From Parapontixanthobacter sp963736595 (GTDB lineage: Bacteria; Pseudomonadota; Alphaproteobacteria; Sphingomonadales; Sphingomonadaceae), in NCBI GenBank assembly GCA_963736595.1, contig CAVTPG010000002.1, positions 186,001-250,000 on the forward strand: a stretch of 64,000 nucleotides of DNA, in the 5' to 3' direction. A model generated the notes under the pieces. That model did not search any database. It was not told where the DNA came from and was given only the letters and a program-made list of their open reading frames with translations. Made by a program: the position numbers and the translations under genes. Positions 53,572-61,967 of this stretch are shown here, one piece after another; within the stretch, counting starts at the first letter, position 1, and each line of letters starts with the position of its first letter.

Positions 53572-54324
53572 TCAGCCGCGCTGCGCCGCGATCAGGAATT
53601 CGACATTGCCTTCGGGTCCGGTGATCGGGCTTTGCACGATGCCCTGCACGATAAAGTCCAGACCCTCCAGCCACGCGCGCACTTCATCGCAGACTCTTTG
53701 ATGCAAGGCAGGATCGCTGACCACCCCGCGCTTGCCGACTTCGGCGCGGGCCACTTCGAATTGCGGCTTGATCAGCGCAACCAACTGGCATTTCGGGGCG
53801 GCAAGCGAGAGTGGCACGTCCAGCACTTTAGCAAGGCCGATGAAGCTGGCATCGCACACCACCCAGTTGCACTCGCGTGTGATGTGGTCGGTGGTCAAAA
53901 TGCGCGCGCTGGTCTGCTCCAGCACGGTGACGCGCTCATCCTGACGAATTTTCCAGGCAAGCTGATTGGTCCCGCTATCCACGGCGAACACATGAGCCGC
54001 GCCCGCTTGCAACAACACATCGGTAAAGCCGCCGGTCGAACTGCCAATATCCATCGCCACCGCACCTGACGGATCGAGCGCGAAATGGTCCAGCGCATGA
54101 GCCAGCTTGATCCCCCCGCGGCTGACCCACGGGTGATCGCGCCCGCGCACATCCAGCGGCGCGTCTGCCGGCAATTGCTGTCCGGGCTTGGCCAGTTTCG
54201 TTTCGCCGGAGAAGACCAGCCCCGCCATCACCAGCGCCTGCGCCCGCGTGCGGCTCTCGACCAGACCGCGATCGACCAGCATTTGATCAAGACGCATCTT
54301 TTTGGGGTCAGGCTTTTTCAACAT
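53572..54324 (-). CDS. tlyA: TlyA family rRNA 2'-O-methyltransferase / hemolysin-like protein
   Basis: The 250-residue protein has an N-terminal S4 RNA-binding domain (RLDQMLVDRGLVESRTRAQ) and a FtsJ-like methyltransferase domain with VAMDIGSSTGGFTDVLLQAGA (SAM-binding glycine loop) and ALIKPQFEVARAEVGK (catalytic-type Lys). TlyA methylates C1409/C1920 of rRNA in mycobacteria; the target here is by analogy. The ATG at 54324 is taken; an extended start overlaps the divergent lipoprotein gene. It is separate from pccB by 114 bases. Confidence 0.9.
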   Translation of the reverse strand: MLKKPDPKKMRLDQMLVDRGLVESRTRAQALVMAGLVFSGETKLAKPGQQLPADAPLDVRGRDHPWVSRGGIKLAHALDHFALDPSGAVAMDIGSSTGGFTDVLLQAGAAHVFAVDSGTNQLAWKIRQDERVTVLEQTSARILTTDHITRECNWVVCDASFIGLAKVLDVPLSLAAPKCQLVALIKPQFEVARAEVGKRGVVSDPALHQRVCDEVRAWLEGLDFIVQGIVQSPITGPEGNVEFLIAAQRG

Positions 54325-54358
54325 AGACACGCGCGGCGATAGCGCGCATTTGGTGCCC

Positions 54359-54919
54359 ATGAAACCAGTATATCTCTATTTCGCCGGCGCGCTGACGCTG
54401 ACTTTCGGCCTCGCTGCGTGCATTCCGGCAGCGCCCGAACCAGCGCCGCCGCCTGTATCGCAGCCTATGCCGCAGCCGGACCCCGTTCCAATCGCAACGC
54501 CTGCACCTGCTCCGACGCCGGAATATGAGAGCTATCTCGATGCGCCGCAAACGCCGGGGGATTGGCGCTATTCCAAGCAGGATAATGGCACGGTCGCAGC
54601 CTTTGGTACGACCAGCGGAATGCCGCAATTCTCTCTGGTCTGCCGCAATGCCGACCGCATGATGTATTTGACACGCTGGGCTCCCTTGCAGGGCGACCAA
54701 ACCATGACGATACGCACAGAAACCGTCACGCGTAAAATCGCCACGAAAACGATGCAAGATGGACTTCCCGGCGAGCAAGCCACTTTATCTGCACGTGACC
54801 CATTGCTTGATGCGATGGCGATTACGAAAGGTCGCTTTGCAGTGGAAACACCGGGGATGCCCACGCTGTATTTGCCAGCATGGCCGGAAATCAGCCGCGT
54901 GATCGAGGATTGCCGCTAG
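54359..54919 (+). CDS. Hypothetical lipoprotein
   Basis: The 186-residue protein from the ATG at 54359 has a hydrophobic leader ending GLAAC (lipobox). A proline-rich linker (PAAPEPAPPPVSQPMPQP) is followed by a small soluble domain starting DWRYSKQDNGTVAAFG. ILV-poor beta-type segments with SLVCRNADRMMYL include two cysteines (VCRN and the C-terminal EDCR). I do not recognise the family. It begins 34 bases from the divergent tlyA start. Confidence 0.75.
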   Translation: MKPVYLYFAGALTLTFGLAACIPAAPEPAPPPVSQPMPQPDPVPIATPAPAPTPEYESYLDAPQTPGDWRYSKQDNGTVAAFGTTSGMPQFSLVCRNADRMMYLTRWAPLQGDQTMTIRTETVTRKIATKTMQDGLPGEQATLSARDPLLDAMAITKGRFAVETPGMPTLYLPAWPEISRVIEDCR

Positions 54920-55072
54920 GTATTGACCCACTAACGTGTGGGCGGCTGGTGAAAACTAACAAATAACAGGCTTGCAAATCGTGCGCCGCTTACGCACATT
55001 GCCACACAAGATCAGCGGCGAACGCGGGTCTCGGGCTTCCCCATGACGGGCAGGCTCTGGCTTTATAGCGCG

Positions 55073-55086
55073 AAAGGAGGTGATCC
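55073..55086 (+). promoter_or_regulatory. Perfect extended Shine-Dalgarno
   Basis: AAAGGAGGTGATCC is complementary over all 14 bases to the 3' end of bacterial 16S rRNA (GGATCACCTCCTTT). It ends one base before the ATG at 55088, with 7 bases from GGAGG to the ATG, an ideal spacing. Normal genes here show only 4-7 matching bases, so this is exceptional. Confidence 0.85.
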
Positions 55087-55087
55087 G

Positions 55088-55147
55088 ATGTCTCATGGTT
55101 CAGTAGTGGGGTCGGTCAAGTTCCGGGCGGAGCATTATTGCGGCTAA
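55088..55147 (+). CDS. Conserved-looking 19-residue sORF
   Basis: ATG to TAA gives MSHGSVVGSVKFRAEHYCG. The perfect Shine-Dalgarno immediately before it makes strong translation nearly certain if transcribed. The TAA lies in the loop of a GCGG-CTAAA-CCGC hairpin (55140-55152). No family is recognised, and the sequence has no run of Ile, Leu or Val codons as expected of an ilv attenuator. A terminator follows 48 bases later, so it may be a stand-alone small mRNA. Confidence 0.65.
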   Translation: MSHGSVVGSVKFRAEHYCG

Positions 55148-55189
55148 ACCGCAGTAAAGGTTTCGTCGGCGGCACTTCCGGCCGCTGAC
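55140..55189 (+). ncRNA. Two stem-loops in the small transcript ahead of ilvE
   Basis: Hairpin one pairs GCGG (55140-55143) with CCGC (55149-55152). Hairpin two pairs GTCGGCGGC (55165-55173) with GCCGCTGAC (55181-55189) over 9 bp with one G-U and a 7-base loop. With the terminator they make a compact structured 3' region. Its function is unknown. Confidence 0.5.
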
Positions 55190-55194
55190 CCATG

Positions 55195-55230
55195 AAAGGG
55201 CGGTTCCTTCGCAAGAAGGGCCGCCCTTTT
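55195..55230 (+). terminator. Rho-independent terminator of the small transcript
   Basis: AAAGGGCGG (55195-55203) pairs with CCGCCCTTT (55221-55229), with an inner CCTTC-GCAA-GAAGG stem closed by a GCAA tetraloop, followed by a short T run. It lies 131 bases before the ilvE start, so it could separate the sORF transcript from ilvE or act as an attenuator. Confidence 0.88.
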
Positions 55231-55361
55231 GTGTTGGCGGTTCGTTTTGGTCCTTGGCGATGTGGGACCAGTGCGCGGCGGCGGCATTCACAAGCCTTGC
55301 CCTTGGCTCCGCTTCGCCATATTTGCCGGGTCCGCATTTCACTCGCTTGGAGAAGCGCCAG

Positions 55362-56459
55362 ATGGCCGACGCGCCCGCACCAGAATTTGAACACATCGCG
55401 CATCCCGCGCCCGTTTCCGACGCGAATCGCGTTGAGGCCATCGCCGATCCGGGCTTTGGCAAAGTGTTCACCGATCACATGATCGTGGTCGAATATGACG
55501 AGGCAAAAGGCGGCTGGCATACCGCGACGCGTGGTCCGCGCGAGGCAATTACGCTCGATCCGGCTGCCGCAGTCCTCCATTATGCGCAGGAAATTTTCGA
55601 GGGCATGAAGGCCTATCGCCATCCTGACGGATCGCTTGCCCTGTTCCGTCCAGAGCAGAATGCCCGCCGCTTCAATGACAGCGCGCGGCGCATGGCGATG
55701 CCGGAAATACCGGAAGAGTTGTTTCTGGAGAGCATTCGCGAATTGCTGGCGGTCGATGGGCAATGGATGCCTGATGTCGATGGCGGTTCGCTGTATCTGC
55801 GCCCGTTTATGTTCGCGACCGAAGCTTTTTTGGGCGTGCGCCCAGCGAAACAGTATAAATTCATGCTGATTTGCTCGCCCGTCGGCGGCTATTTCAAATC
55901 CGGGCATGACGCGGTAAAAATCTGGGTCAGCAAGGATTACACCCGCGCTGCACCCGGGGGAACCGGCGCTGCCAAGACCGGCGGCAATTACGCAGCCAGC
56001 CTTGTCCCGCAAGCGCAGAGCATCGAAAACGGTTGCGATCAGGTCGTGTTTCTCGACGCGGTCGAAAAGAAATGGATCGAGGAACTGGGCGGCATGAACC
56101 TGTTCTTCGTGATGGATGATGGCAGCGTCGTCACGCCGCCGCTGACCGGCACGATCCTGCCCGGAATCACTCGCGCTTCGCTAATCCAGCTTTTGCGCGA
56201 GGAAGGGCTGAATGTGCGCGAAGAACCATATTCAATTCAGCAGTGGCAGGATGATGCCGTCTCCGGAAAGCTGATCGAGACCATGGCGTGCGGCACGGCG
56301 GCGGTCGTGACGCCAGTTGGGCAGATCATCGGTGACGGGATCGACTTCACTATCGGTTCGGGCAGTGCGGGCCAGATTACCACCAAGCTGCGCGACACGC
56401 TGACCGGCATTCAGCGCGGCACAGTTGCGGATACACATGGCTGGGTCGTCAAACTCTGA
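55362..56459 (+). CDS. ilvE: Branched-chain amino acid aminotransferase
   Basis: The 365-residue fold-type IV PLP enzyme makes Val, Leu and Ile from their 2-oxo acids. FEGMKAYRHPDGSLALFRPEQNARRFNDSA is the substrate-entrance region (given in part as FEGMKAYRHPDG). GAAKTGGNYAASLVPQ contains the Lys that binds PLP, and EELGGMNLFFVMDDG and TGTILPGITRASL follow. The ATG at 55362 has GGAGAA upstream; the frame to 55254 lies within the terminator leader. It could be attenuated by the upstream element, but this is untested. Confidence 0.95.
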   Translation: MADAPAPEFEHIAHPAPVSDANRVEAIADPGFGKVFTDHMIVVEYDEAKGGWHTATRGPREAITLDPAAAVLHYAQEIFEGMKAYRHPDGSLALFRPEQNARRFNDSARRMAMPEIPEELFLESIRELLAVDGQWMPDVDGGSLYLRPFMFATEAFLGVRPAKQYKFMLICSPVGGYFKSGHDAVKIWVSKDYTRAAPGGTGAAKTGGNYAASLVPQAQSIENGCDQVVFLDAVEKKWIEELGGMNLFFVMDDGSVVTPPLTGTILPGITRASLIQLLREEGLNVREEPYSIQQWQDDAVSGKLIETMACGTAAVVTPVGQIIGDGIDFTIGSGSAGQITTKLRDTLTGIQRGTVADTHGWVVKL

Positions 56460-56547
56460 GCGCCGTAACCGATCACTGTAAGCGAGCATCGCTGCATTAA
56501 ATTGGCGCGAACCGTGCTTATCTATTGGATAACACAGGAGATACGCA

Positions 56548-57243
56548 ATGATCGAACATCGCCCATTCGGCAGTCTGGGTTCGGCAAATCACGGCTGGCT
56601 CGACGCTCATCACCATTTTTCATTTGCAAATTACCACGACCCAAGCCGCGTCAATTGGGGCGCGTTGCGCGTCTGGAACGATGACACGATTGCCGCGCAA
56701 ACCGGCTTTCCGCCGCACAGCCACGCCGACATGGAAATCATCACTTACGTCCGCAAAGGCGCGATCACGCACCGCGACAATCTTGGCAATGAAGGCCGCA
56801 CCGAAGCAGGCGATGTGCAAGTCATGAGCGCGGGAAGCGGTGTCGAACATTCGGAATATAATCGCGAGGATGAGGACACGCAGATCTTTCAAATCTGGAT
56901 CATCCCGGATGCGCGCGGCGGCAAACCGCATTGGGGTGCAGCGCCTTTTCCCAAAAGCGACCGGGCGGGTAAATTCGTGGCGCTGGCTTCCGGCATGACG
57001 GGCGACGATGCTCTGTCCATTCGCGCCAATGCCCGCGTGGTCGGCGCGACAGTGAAAGCCGGGAGCAGCGTGACGTATGATACTGCAACCGACCGGCACA
57101 TCTACCTTGTCCCGGCGACCGGCAAAATTCGTATCGAGGACATCGAAGCCAAGGCGCGCGACGGCGTGGCAATTACAAAGCGCGAGCGAATTACCATTAC
57201 CGCGCTTGAAGATGCGGAGATCATTCTCGTCGATGCAGCCTGA
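56548..57243 (+). CDS. Pirin family protein
   Basis: The 231-residue bicupin has the pirin metal site PPHSHADMEIITYV with VEHSEYN (His/His/His/Glu ligands) in the N-terminal cupin and a shorter C-terminal domain. Bacterial pirins of this YhhW type can oxidise quercetin or modulate partners such as pyruvate dehydrogenase; the role here is unknown. It starts 88 bases after ilvE, with its own TACGCA-type leader region, and ends tail to tail with nadE. Confidence 0.92.
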   Translation: MIEHRPFGSLGSANHGWLDAHHHFSFANYHDPSRVNWGALRVWNDDTIAAQTGFPPHSHADMEIITYVRKGAITHRDNLGNEGRTEAGDVQVMSAGSGVEHSEYNREDEDTQIFQIWIIPDARGGKPHWGAAPFPKSDRAGKFVALASGMTGDDALSIRANARVVGATVKAGSSVTYDTATDRHIYLVPATGKIRIEDIEAKARDGVAITKRERITITALEDAEIILVDAA

Positions 57244-57260
57244 TGTAAGCTGAAATTTGC

Positions 57261-57287
57261 GTGCCGGGTGGATTAGCTGCCCGGCAC
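57261..57287 (+). terminator. Palindrome between pirin and nadE
   Basis: GTGCCGGG (57261-57268) pairs exactly with CCCGGCAC (57280-57287). The hairpin includes the last codons of nadE and lies 17 bases after the pirin stop, so it may end transcripts from both sides. The T tract is weak. Confidence 0.45.
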
Positions 57288-59348
57288 ATTGTCCCGCAAT
57301 TCTTTGACCCACACATCGGCCACTGCATCGCTGGGAGCGCGCCAGTCACCGCGCGGCGACAAGGCTCCGCCGGAACTGACTTTCGGACCGTTCGGCATAG
57401 CCGACCGCTTGAATTGGCTGAACGCAAAGAACCGCTTGCAGAATTTCTCCAGCCAATCGGCAATGGTCGTCAAATCGTAAGCGTTTTTCGCAGCATCGGG
57501 AAATTCCAGCGGCCACGACCCCGCTTCTTTGTCTTTCCATGCGTGATGCGCGAGAAAGGCGATCTTGCTGGGTTTCTGCCCATAACGGATCGTGTGATGC
57601 AGGAAAAAATCGTTCAGCTCGTACGGCCCGACCATGCTTTGCGTCGATTGTATCGCGCCATCGCTGTCCGCAGGGACCAGCTCGGGCGAGATTTCCGTGC
57701 CGACAATTGCATCCAGCGCCTTGTTGCATTCAACGTCGAACTGATTGGTCCGCTCGATCCAGCGAATCAGGTACTGGATCAGCGTCTTCGGCACGCCCGC
57801 ATTGACGCCGTAATGGCTCATCTGGTCGCCGACGCCATACGTGCACCAGCCCAGCGCCAGCTCGCTTAAATCGCCCGTGCCAAGCACAAAGCCCTTGTGC
57901 TGGCCGGCCAGCCTGAACAAATAATCGGTACGTAAACCGGCCTGCACATTTTCAAAGGTCGTATCATAGACCGATTGGTCAGCGGCATCGCCTTTGGTGG
58001 CGAATGGGTGGCCGATATCCTCCAGCATCAAGCGGGCCGCCGGTTTGATGTCGATTTCCTCGGCAGTAATGTCCAGCGCGCGCATCAGGCACCACGCGTT
58101 TTCCTTCGTCTCGTCCGAAGTTGCAAAGCCGGGCATGGTGTAGCCGCGAATGTCGCTGCGCGGACGGCCCAGCTGGTCCATTGCTTTGGAGGCCACAATC
58201 AGAGCGTGGGTCGAATCCAGCCCGCCAGACACGCCGATGATAATCGATTTGGCCTGCGTGGCTTCGATCCGGCGCATGAGGGCATCGACCTGAATATTGA
58301 AGGCTTCGTAGCAATCCTCGTCCAGATTGGCCTTGCGGTTCGGTACGAAGGGGAACCGGCGTACCGGGCGCTGCAAGCCAATGTCTTTCGCAGCATATTT
58401 GTGCGTAAAGCCGATATTGCGATAGCGGTCTTCGGGCCTGCCTTCGGCCTCTGCCGCATCGCTGAAGGTCATATTGCGGATGCGTTCGGACAGGATGCGC
58501 GTGGTGTCGATATCGACGATGCACAGTTCCGGCTTGCGGTCGAAGCGCACGCTTTCCGCCATCAACTCGCCCATTTCGTAAATGACGCCTTGTCCGTCCC
58601 AAGCAAGATCGGTGGTGCTTTCGCCGTAGCCGCTGGCGGAATAGGCATAAGCGCAGATCGAGCGAGCGGAGCTTGACCGGCAATGCAATTTGCGATCGTC
58701 GGCGCGGCCAATGGTGATCGGCGAGGCAGACAAATTGGTCAGGATCGTTGCCCCCGCCAGTGCCGCCATTGTGCCCGGTGGATTGGGGCTCCAGAAATCT
58801 TCGCAGATTTCCATGCCGAAGGTAAAGCCCGGCAAATTGTCAGCGCTGAAAATCAGATCGGTTCCAAACGGCACGGTCAAACCGTCCACTGTAATTGTTA
58901 GCCCCTGACAATTGCGGCCATGCGTGAAGTAGCGTTTCTCGTAAAATTCGCGGTAATTGGGCAGGAAACTTTTCGGAATTACGCCCAGCAGCGTGCCATT
59001 CGCAATCGCCAGCGCGCAATTGTAAATCTTGCCGTTACGGCGCAGCGGCGCGCCGATATTCAGTACCGGCGTCAGACCGCGCGTTGCTTCAACAATTTCG
59101 CCAATGGCCTGCTCGCACGCATCGAGAATAGCGGTTTGCAAATGCAGGTCGTCGATGGCGTAGGAGGATACGCACAGTTCAGGATAGACCAGCAGATCGA
59201 CGTGCTGCGCATGGGCGGCCTTTGCCTGCGCGATGATCCCGTCGCGATTATAGGCGACATCGGCCGTGCGCACATCGGGCGTCGCCGTGGCCACGCGCAC
59301 AAAGCCATGCGTGTGCATTTGGTAAAAAGGATGGTCGTGCTGGCTCAT
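57273..59348 (-). CDS. nadE: Glutamine-dependent NAD+ synthetase
   Basis: The 691-residue two-domain enzyme makes NAD from nicotinate adenine dinucleotide using glutamine. The N-terminal nitrilase-type amidase has the Glu-Lys-Cys triad in VYPELCVSSYA, IPKSFLPNYREFYEKRYF and MEICEDFWSPNP. The C-terminal ATP-pyrophosphatase has GVSGGLDSTHALIV (SGGxDS). The length matches the long NadE type. With nadK it completes two steps of NAD(P) supply in the window. ATG at 59348 starts SQHDHPFYQMHTHG. Confidence 0.96.
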   Translation of the reverse strand: MSQHDHPFYQMHTHGFVRVATATPDVRTADVAYNRDGIIAQAKAAHAQHVDLLVYPELCVSSYAIDDLHLQTAILDACEQAIGEIVEATRGLTPVLNIGAPLRRNGKIYNCALAIANGTLLGVIPKSFLPNYREFYEKRYFTHGRNCQGLTITVDGLTVPFGTDLIFSADNLPGFTFGMEICEDFWSPNPPGTMAALAGATILTNLSASPITIGRADDRKLHCRSSSARSICAYAYSASGYGESTTDLAWDGQGVIYEMGELMAESVRFDRKPELCIVDIDTTRILSERIRNMTFSDAAEAEGRPEDRYRNIGFTHKYAAKDIGLQRPVRRFPFVPNRKANLDEDCYEAFNIQVDALMRRIEATQAKSIIIGVSGGLDSTHALIVASKAMDQLGRPRSDIRGYTMPGFATSDETKENAWCLMRALDITAEEIDIKPAARLMLEDIGHPFATKGDAADQSVYDTTFENVQAGLRTDYLFRLAGQHKGFVLGTGDLSELALGWCTYGVGDQMSHYGVNAGVPKTLIQYLIRWIERTNQFDVECNKALDAIVGTEISPELVPADSDGAIQSTQSMVGPYELNDFFLHHTIRYGQKPSKIAFLAHHAWKDKEAGSWPLEFPDAAKNAYDLTTIADWLEKFCKRFFAFSQFKRSAMPNGPKVSSGGALSPRGDWRAPSDAVADVWVKELRDNVPGS

Positions 59349-59399
59349 TGCAGGCGAAACCTTGTGTAAAAATATGTGGTGGTTCGCCCTAACGCCTTC

Positions 59400-60413
59400 T
59401 TATGCGGCGAGCAATTCGGACGCTGCCGGGGCATTCTCCAGCAGCGCAATCAGTCCGCGCTCTTCACGCGAATGATATTTGGTGGAGCGCGGCAGCTTTA
59501 ACGTCTCGCGCCACGCATCCTGCCGCTCGACCAGATCCAGCACAGCCGGATGGATATAGCTTTTGCGCGTGACCGCTGGCGTGTTGCCTAAGCTATCGGC
59601 CACGATCTCCAGCAACGCCGTCATCGATAGCGTGTCGTCAGCATGGGCCAGTGCATCGAACGCCAGCACACTGCCATGCCAAGTGCGAAAGTTTTTGGCG
59701 GTAAAGTCCTGTCCCATCGCATTGCGCAGGTAATCGTTCACATCGCTGCTGCCGACCGCCTGACGTTTGCCGTCCTCGTCCAGATATTGAAACAATCGTT
59801 GTCCGGGCAAATCCTGCAATTGCGCAATGACGCGCGACAGGCTTTTGTCGGATAGCTCGACGTGACGCTCTTGCCCCGACTTTCCTGCATAATCCAGGGT
59901 CAGGCTGGCGCCTTTCACTTCCGCGTGCTTTTGTCGCAAGGTTGTCGCACCAAAGCTCTTATTCGATTTTGTATAGACATCGTTGCCGACACGCACCGCG
60001 CCCAGATCGAGCAGACGGACCACGCTGGCCACAACCTTTGCCTCGCTCATCGTGCGAAGCCGCAAATCCTGTTCCACTTGCTTGCGCACCAGCGACAGCA
60101 TCTTTCCGAATGTTACCGAAGCATCAAATTTTTCGCTTTCGCGCATCAGGCGGAAATCGGGATGATAGCGATATTGCTTGCGCCCAGCCGCATCATAGCC
60201 GGTCGCCAGAATATGACCGTTGGGCGCAGGGCAAAACCACGCGCCGGTATAAGCGGGCGGCAAAGCCACTGCGTTCAATCGCCGCTTTTCCGCGCGGTCG
60301 CCAATGAGCTGACCCTCCGGATCGTAATAAGCCCACCCCTTGCCAGCGCCTTTGCGCGTAATACCGGGCAGATCGTCATCCACATAGATGAGCTTGGCAA
60401 GTTTGGCGGTCAT
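59400..60413 (-). CDS. DNA topoisomerase IB
   Basis: The 337-residue enzyme relaxes supercoils via a 3'-phosphotyrosine. The poxvirus-type bacterial topoisomerase IB features are FCPAPNGHILATGYDAAGRKQYRYH, RLLDLGAVRVGNDVY, TLDYAGKSGQERHVEL (catalytic Lys/Arg region) and VTRKSYIHPAVLD with the active-site Tyr. The start at 60413 (TAKLAKLIYVDDD) is chosen over 60458, which has no family match. It stands alone, 51 bases from nadE. Confidence 0.9.
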   Translation of the reverse strand: MTAKLAKLIYVDDDLPGITRKGAGKGWAYYDPEGQLIGDRAEKRRLNAVALPPAYTGAWFCPAPNGHILATGYDAAGRKQYRYHPDFRLMRESEKFDASVTFGKMLSLVRKQVEQDLRLRTMSEAKVVASVVRLLDLGAVRVGNDVYTKSNKSFGATTLRQKHAEVKGASLTLDYAGKSGQERHVELSDKSLSRVIAQLQDLPGQRLFQYLDEDGKRQAVGSSDVNDYLRNAMGQDFTAKNFRTWHGSVLAFDALAHADDTLSMTALLEIVADSLGNTPAVTRKSYIHPAVLDLVERQDAWRETLKLPRSTKYHSREERGLIALLENAPAASELLAA

Positions 60414-60488
60414 GGCTGCACTACGCGCCAGCGCATCGTTCGGTTTCCTTAAGCCCAAGCATTCCTATCGCTGCGCCAGTCATGATTG

Positions 60489-60552
60489 GGTCTTGCGCAG
60501 CAGTCTTGCGCGGCAGTCTTGCGCGGGAGTCTCGCTCAGGAGTCTTGCATCG
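60489..60552. repeat. Degenerate tandem repeat, 12-13 bp unit
   Basis: About five copies of a unit like AGTCTTGCGCGG run from 60489 to 60552: GTCTTGCGCAGC, AGTCTTGCGCGGC, AGTCTTGCGCGGG, AGTCTCGCTCAGG, AGTCTTGCATCG. Copies diverge toward the right. It lies between the divergent topoisomerase and GST genes, about 60 bases before the GST start. Confidence 0.8.
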
Positions 60553-60611
60553 TGAAAGCGCATACCCAACTGGCATAGATCAGCCGATGCGCATTTTTAA
60601 GGAAGCCATGA

Positions 60612-61466
60612 ATGTCCGATGCCACGTACACACCGCCCAAAGTCTGGACCAACGACGTCGCAAATGGCGGCAAGTTTGCTAACATCAATCGTCCCACGGC
60701 TGGCGCGCGGGAAGAAAAAGCGCTTCCCGTCGGCGAGCATGATTTTCAGCTTTATTCGCTGGCAACGCCCAATGGCGTGAAAGCCAGCATCATGCTGGAG
60801 GAATTGTTGGAAGCGGGACATAGCGGCGCAGAATATGATGCCTGGACGATCAATATCGGCGAAGGCGAACAATTCGGTAGCGGGTTTGTCGATATCAATC
60901 CAAATTCCAAAATTCCGGCATTGCTGGATCGCAGCGGTGCAGAGCCGGTGCATATCTTCGAATCGGGATCGATCCTCGTGCATCTGGCGGAAAAATTCAG
61001 CGCATTCCTGCCCTCCGATGGACCAGCGCGCACCGAAGCCTTCAACTGGCTATTCTGGCAAATCGGCAGCGCCCCGTTTATCGGCGGCGGCTTCGGGCAT
61101 TTCTATGCCTATGCGCCGGAGAAATACGAATATCCGATCAACCGCTATGCAATGGAAACCAAGCGCCTGTTCGATGTGGCCAACAACCGCTTAAAAGACA
61201 GCCATTATCTGGCAGGCGATGATTACACGGTCGCGGACATGGCGGCTTTCCCGTGGATGGCGCCGTTCGTTACCGGCGACATATACGAGGATGCGGACGT
61301 ATTTCTCTCGATCCACGAATATGAAGCGGTCGCGCGCTGGGCCAAGGAAATCGCGGCGCGTCCGGCGGTGAAGCGCGGGCGGATCGTCAACAAGGTCTGG
61401 GGCGAGGAAAACGAGCAATTGGCCGAGCGTCACTCGGTAGAAGACTTCAAAGGCAAGGCGGTTTGA
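60612..61466 (+). CDS. yghU: Glutathione S-transferase, YghU (nu) class
   Basis: The 284-residue protein has the long N-terminal arm of YghU (YTPPKVWTNDVANGGKFANINRPTAG) in part as VWTNDVANGGKFANINRPTA, a thioredoxin-fold domain (QLYSLATPNGVKASIMLEELLEAG, in part LYSLATPNGVKASI) and the C-terminal helical domain ending GRIVNKVW. Nu-class enzymes bind two glutathiones and show disulfide-bond reductase and peroxidase activity. The upstream region holds the 12-13 bp repeats. It is followed by tRNA-Gln. Confidence 0.92.
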   Translation: MSDATYTPPKVWTNDVANGGKFANINRPTAGAREEKALPVGEHDFQLYSLATPNGVKASIMLEELLEAGHSGAEYDAWTINIGEGEQFGSGFVDINPNSKIPALLDRSGAEPVHIFESGSILVHLAEKFSAFLPSDGPARTEAFNWLFWQIGSAPFIGGGFGHFYAYAPEKYEYPINRYAMETKRLFDVANNRLKDSHYLAGDDYTVADMAAFPWMAPFVTGDIYEDADVFLSIHEYEAVARWAKEIAARPAVKRGRIVNKVWGEENEQLAERHSVEDFKGKAV

Positions 61467-61594
61467 CGCTGCTGCCTGGAGGAAACTTGGACTGACGCAG
61501 CACCACAGGCGTTTTCTCCCCTTCACATATCCGACAGCCGCGTTATAGGGAGCGGCGCTCGGCGCGAACCACGGTTCGCAAACGCGCGCATTGC

Positions 61595-61669
61595 TGGGGT
61601 GTGGCCAAGTGGTAAGGCACCGGTTTTTGGTATCGGCATTCGCAGGTTCGATCCCTGCCACCCCAGCCA
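61595..61669 (+). tRNA. tRNA-Gln(UUG)
   Basis: A 75-base cloverleaf: acceptor TGGGGTG pairs with CACCCCA, the anticodon stem CCGGT/ATCGG encloses the loop with TTG at 61627-61629, GGTTCGATCCC forms the T arm, and CCA is encoded at 61667-61669. Confidence 0.96.
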
Positions 61670-61783
61670 TTTCTTGAAATTCGCGGGTTAAGTAAACACC
61701 GCTGATCAAACACCGGCGCCGTTGCGGGCGCGAGTGGCCCGCGCCGCGTTTATCTGCCGTGCGTCGCTTAAAATTTATGGAAA

Positions 61784-61860
61784 TGGTAGCGGAGGAGGGG
61801 CTCGAACCCCCGACACGCGGATTATGATTCCGCTGCTCTAACCAACTGAGCTACTCCGCC
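61784..61860 (-). tRNA. tRNA-Met(CAU), elongator type
   Basis: A 77-base minus-strand cloverleaf: GGCGGAG with CTCCGCT (first pair G-U), the anticodon CAT corresponds to 61824-61826, GGTTCGAGCCC forms the T arm, and CCA is encoded. The body looks like the alphaproteobacterial elongator Met. A tRNA-Ile2 with lysidine cannot be excluded from sequence alone. Confidence 0.93.
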
Positions 61861-61967
61861 CCGAGAGGCCGCGCAGATTGCTGACAAAGCATCCGCGACA
61901 GGCGGCGCGTTTAGGGCGGGCACGGCGGTCGGTCAACCACCGATTTCGCCGTTGCACGGGCATCACT

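Noticed and set aside
52324..54069. 581-residue plus-strand ORF
   Set aside because: It spans the antisense of pccB and tlyA across their gap; composition is unlike a real protein (rich in His, Arg, Asp).
55073..55086. Fragment of a 16S rRNA gene on the opposite strand
   Set aside because: Only the terminal 14 bases match; no further rRNA sequence adjoins, and the orientation fits a ribosome-binding site for the 19-codon frame.
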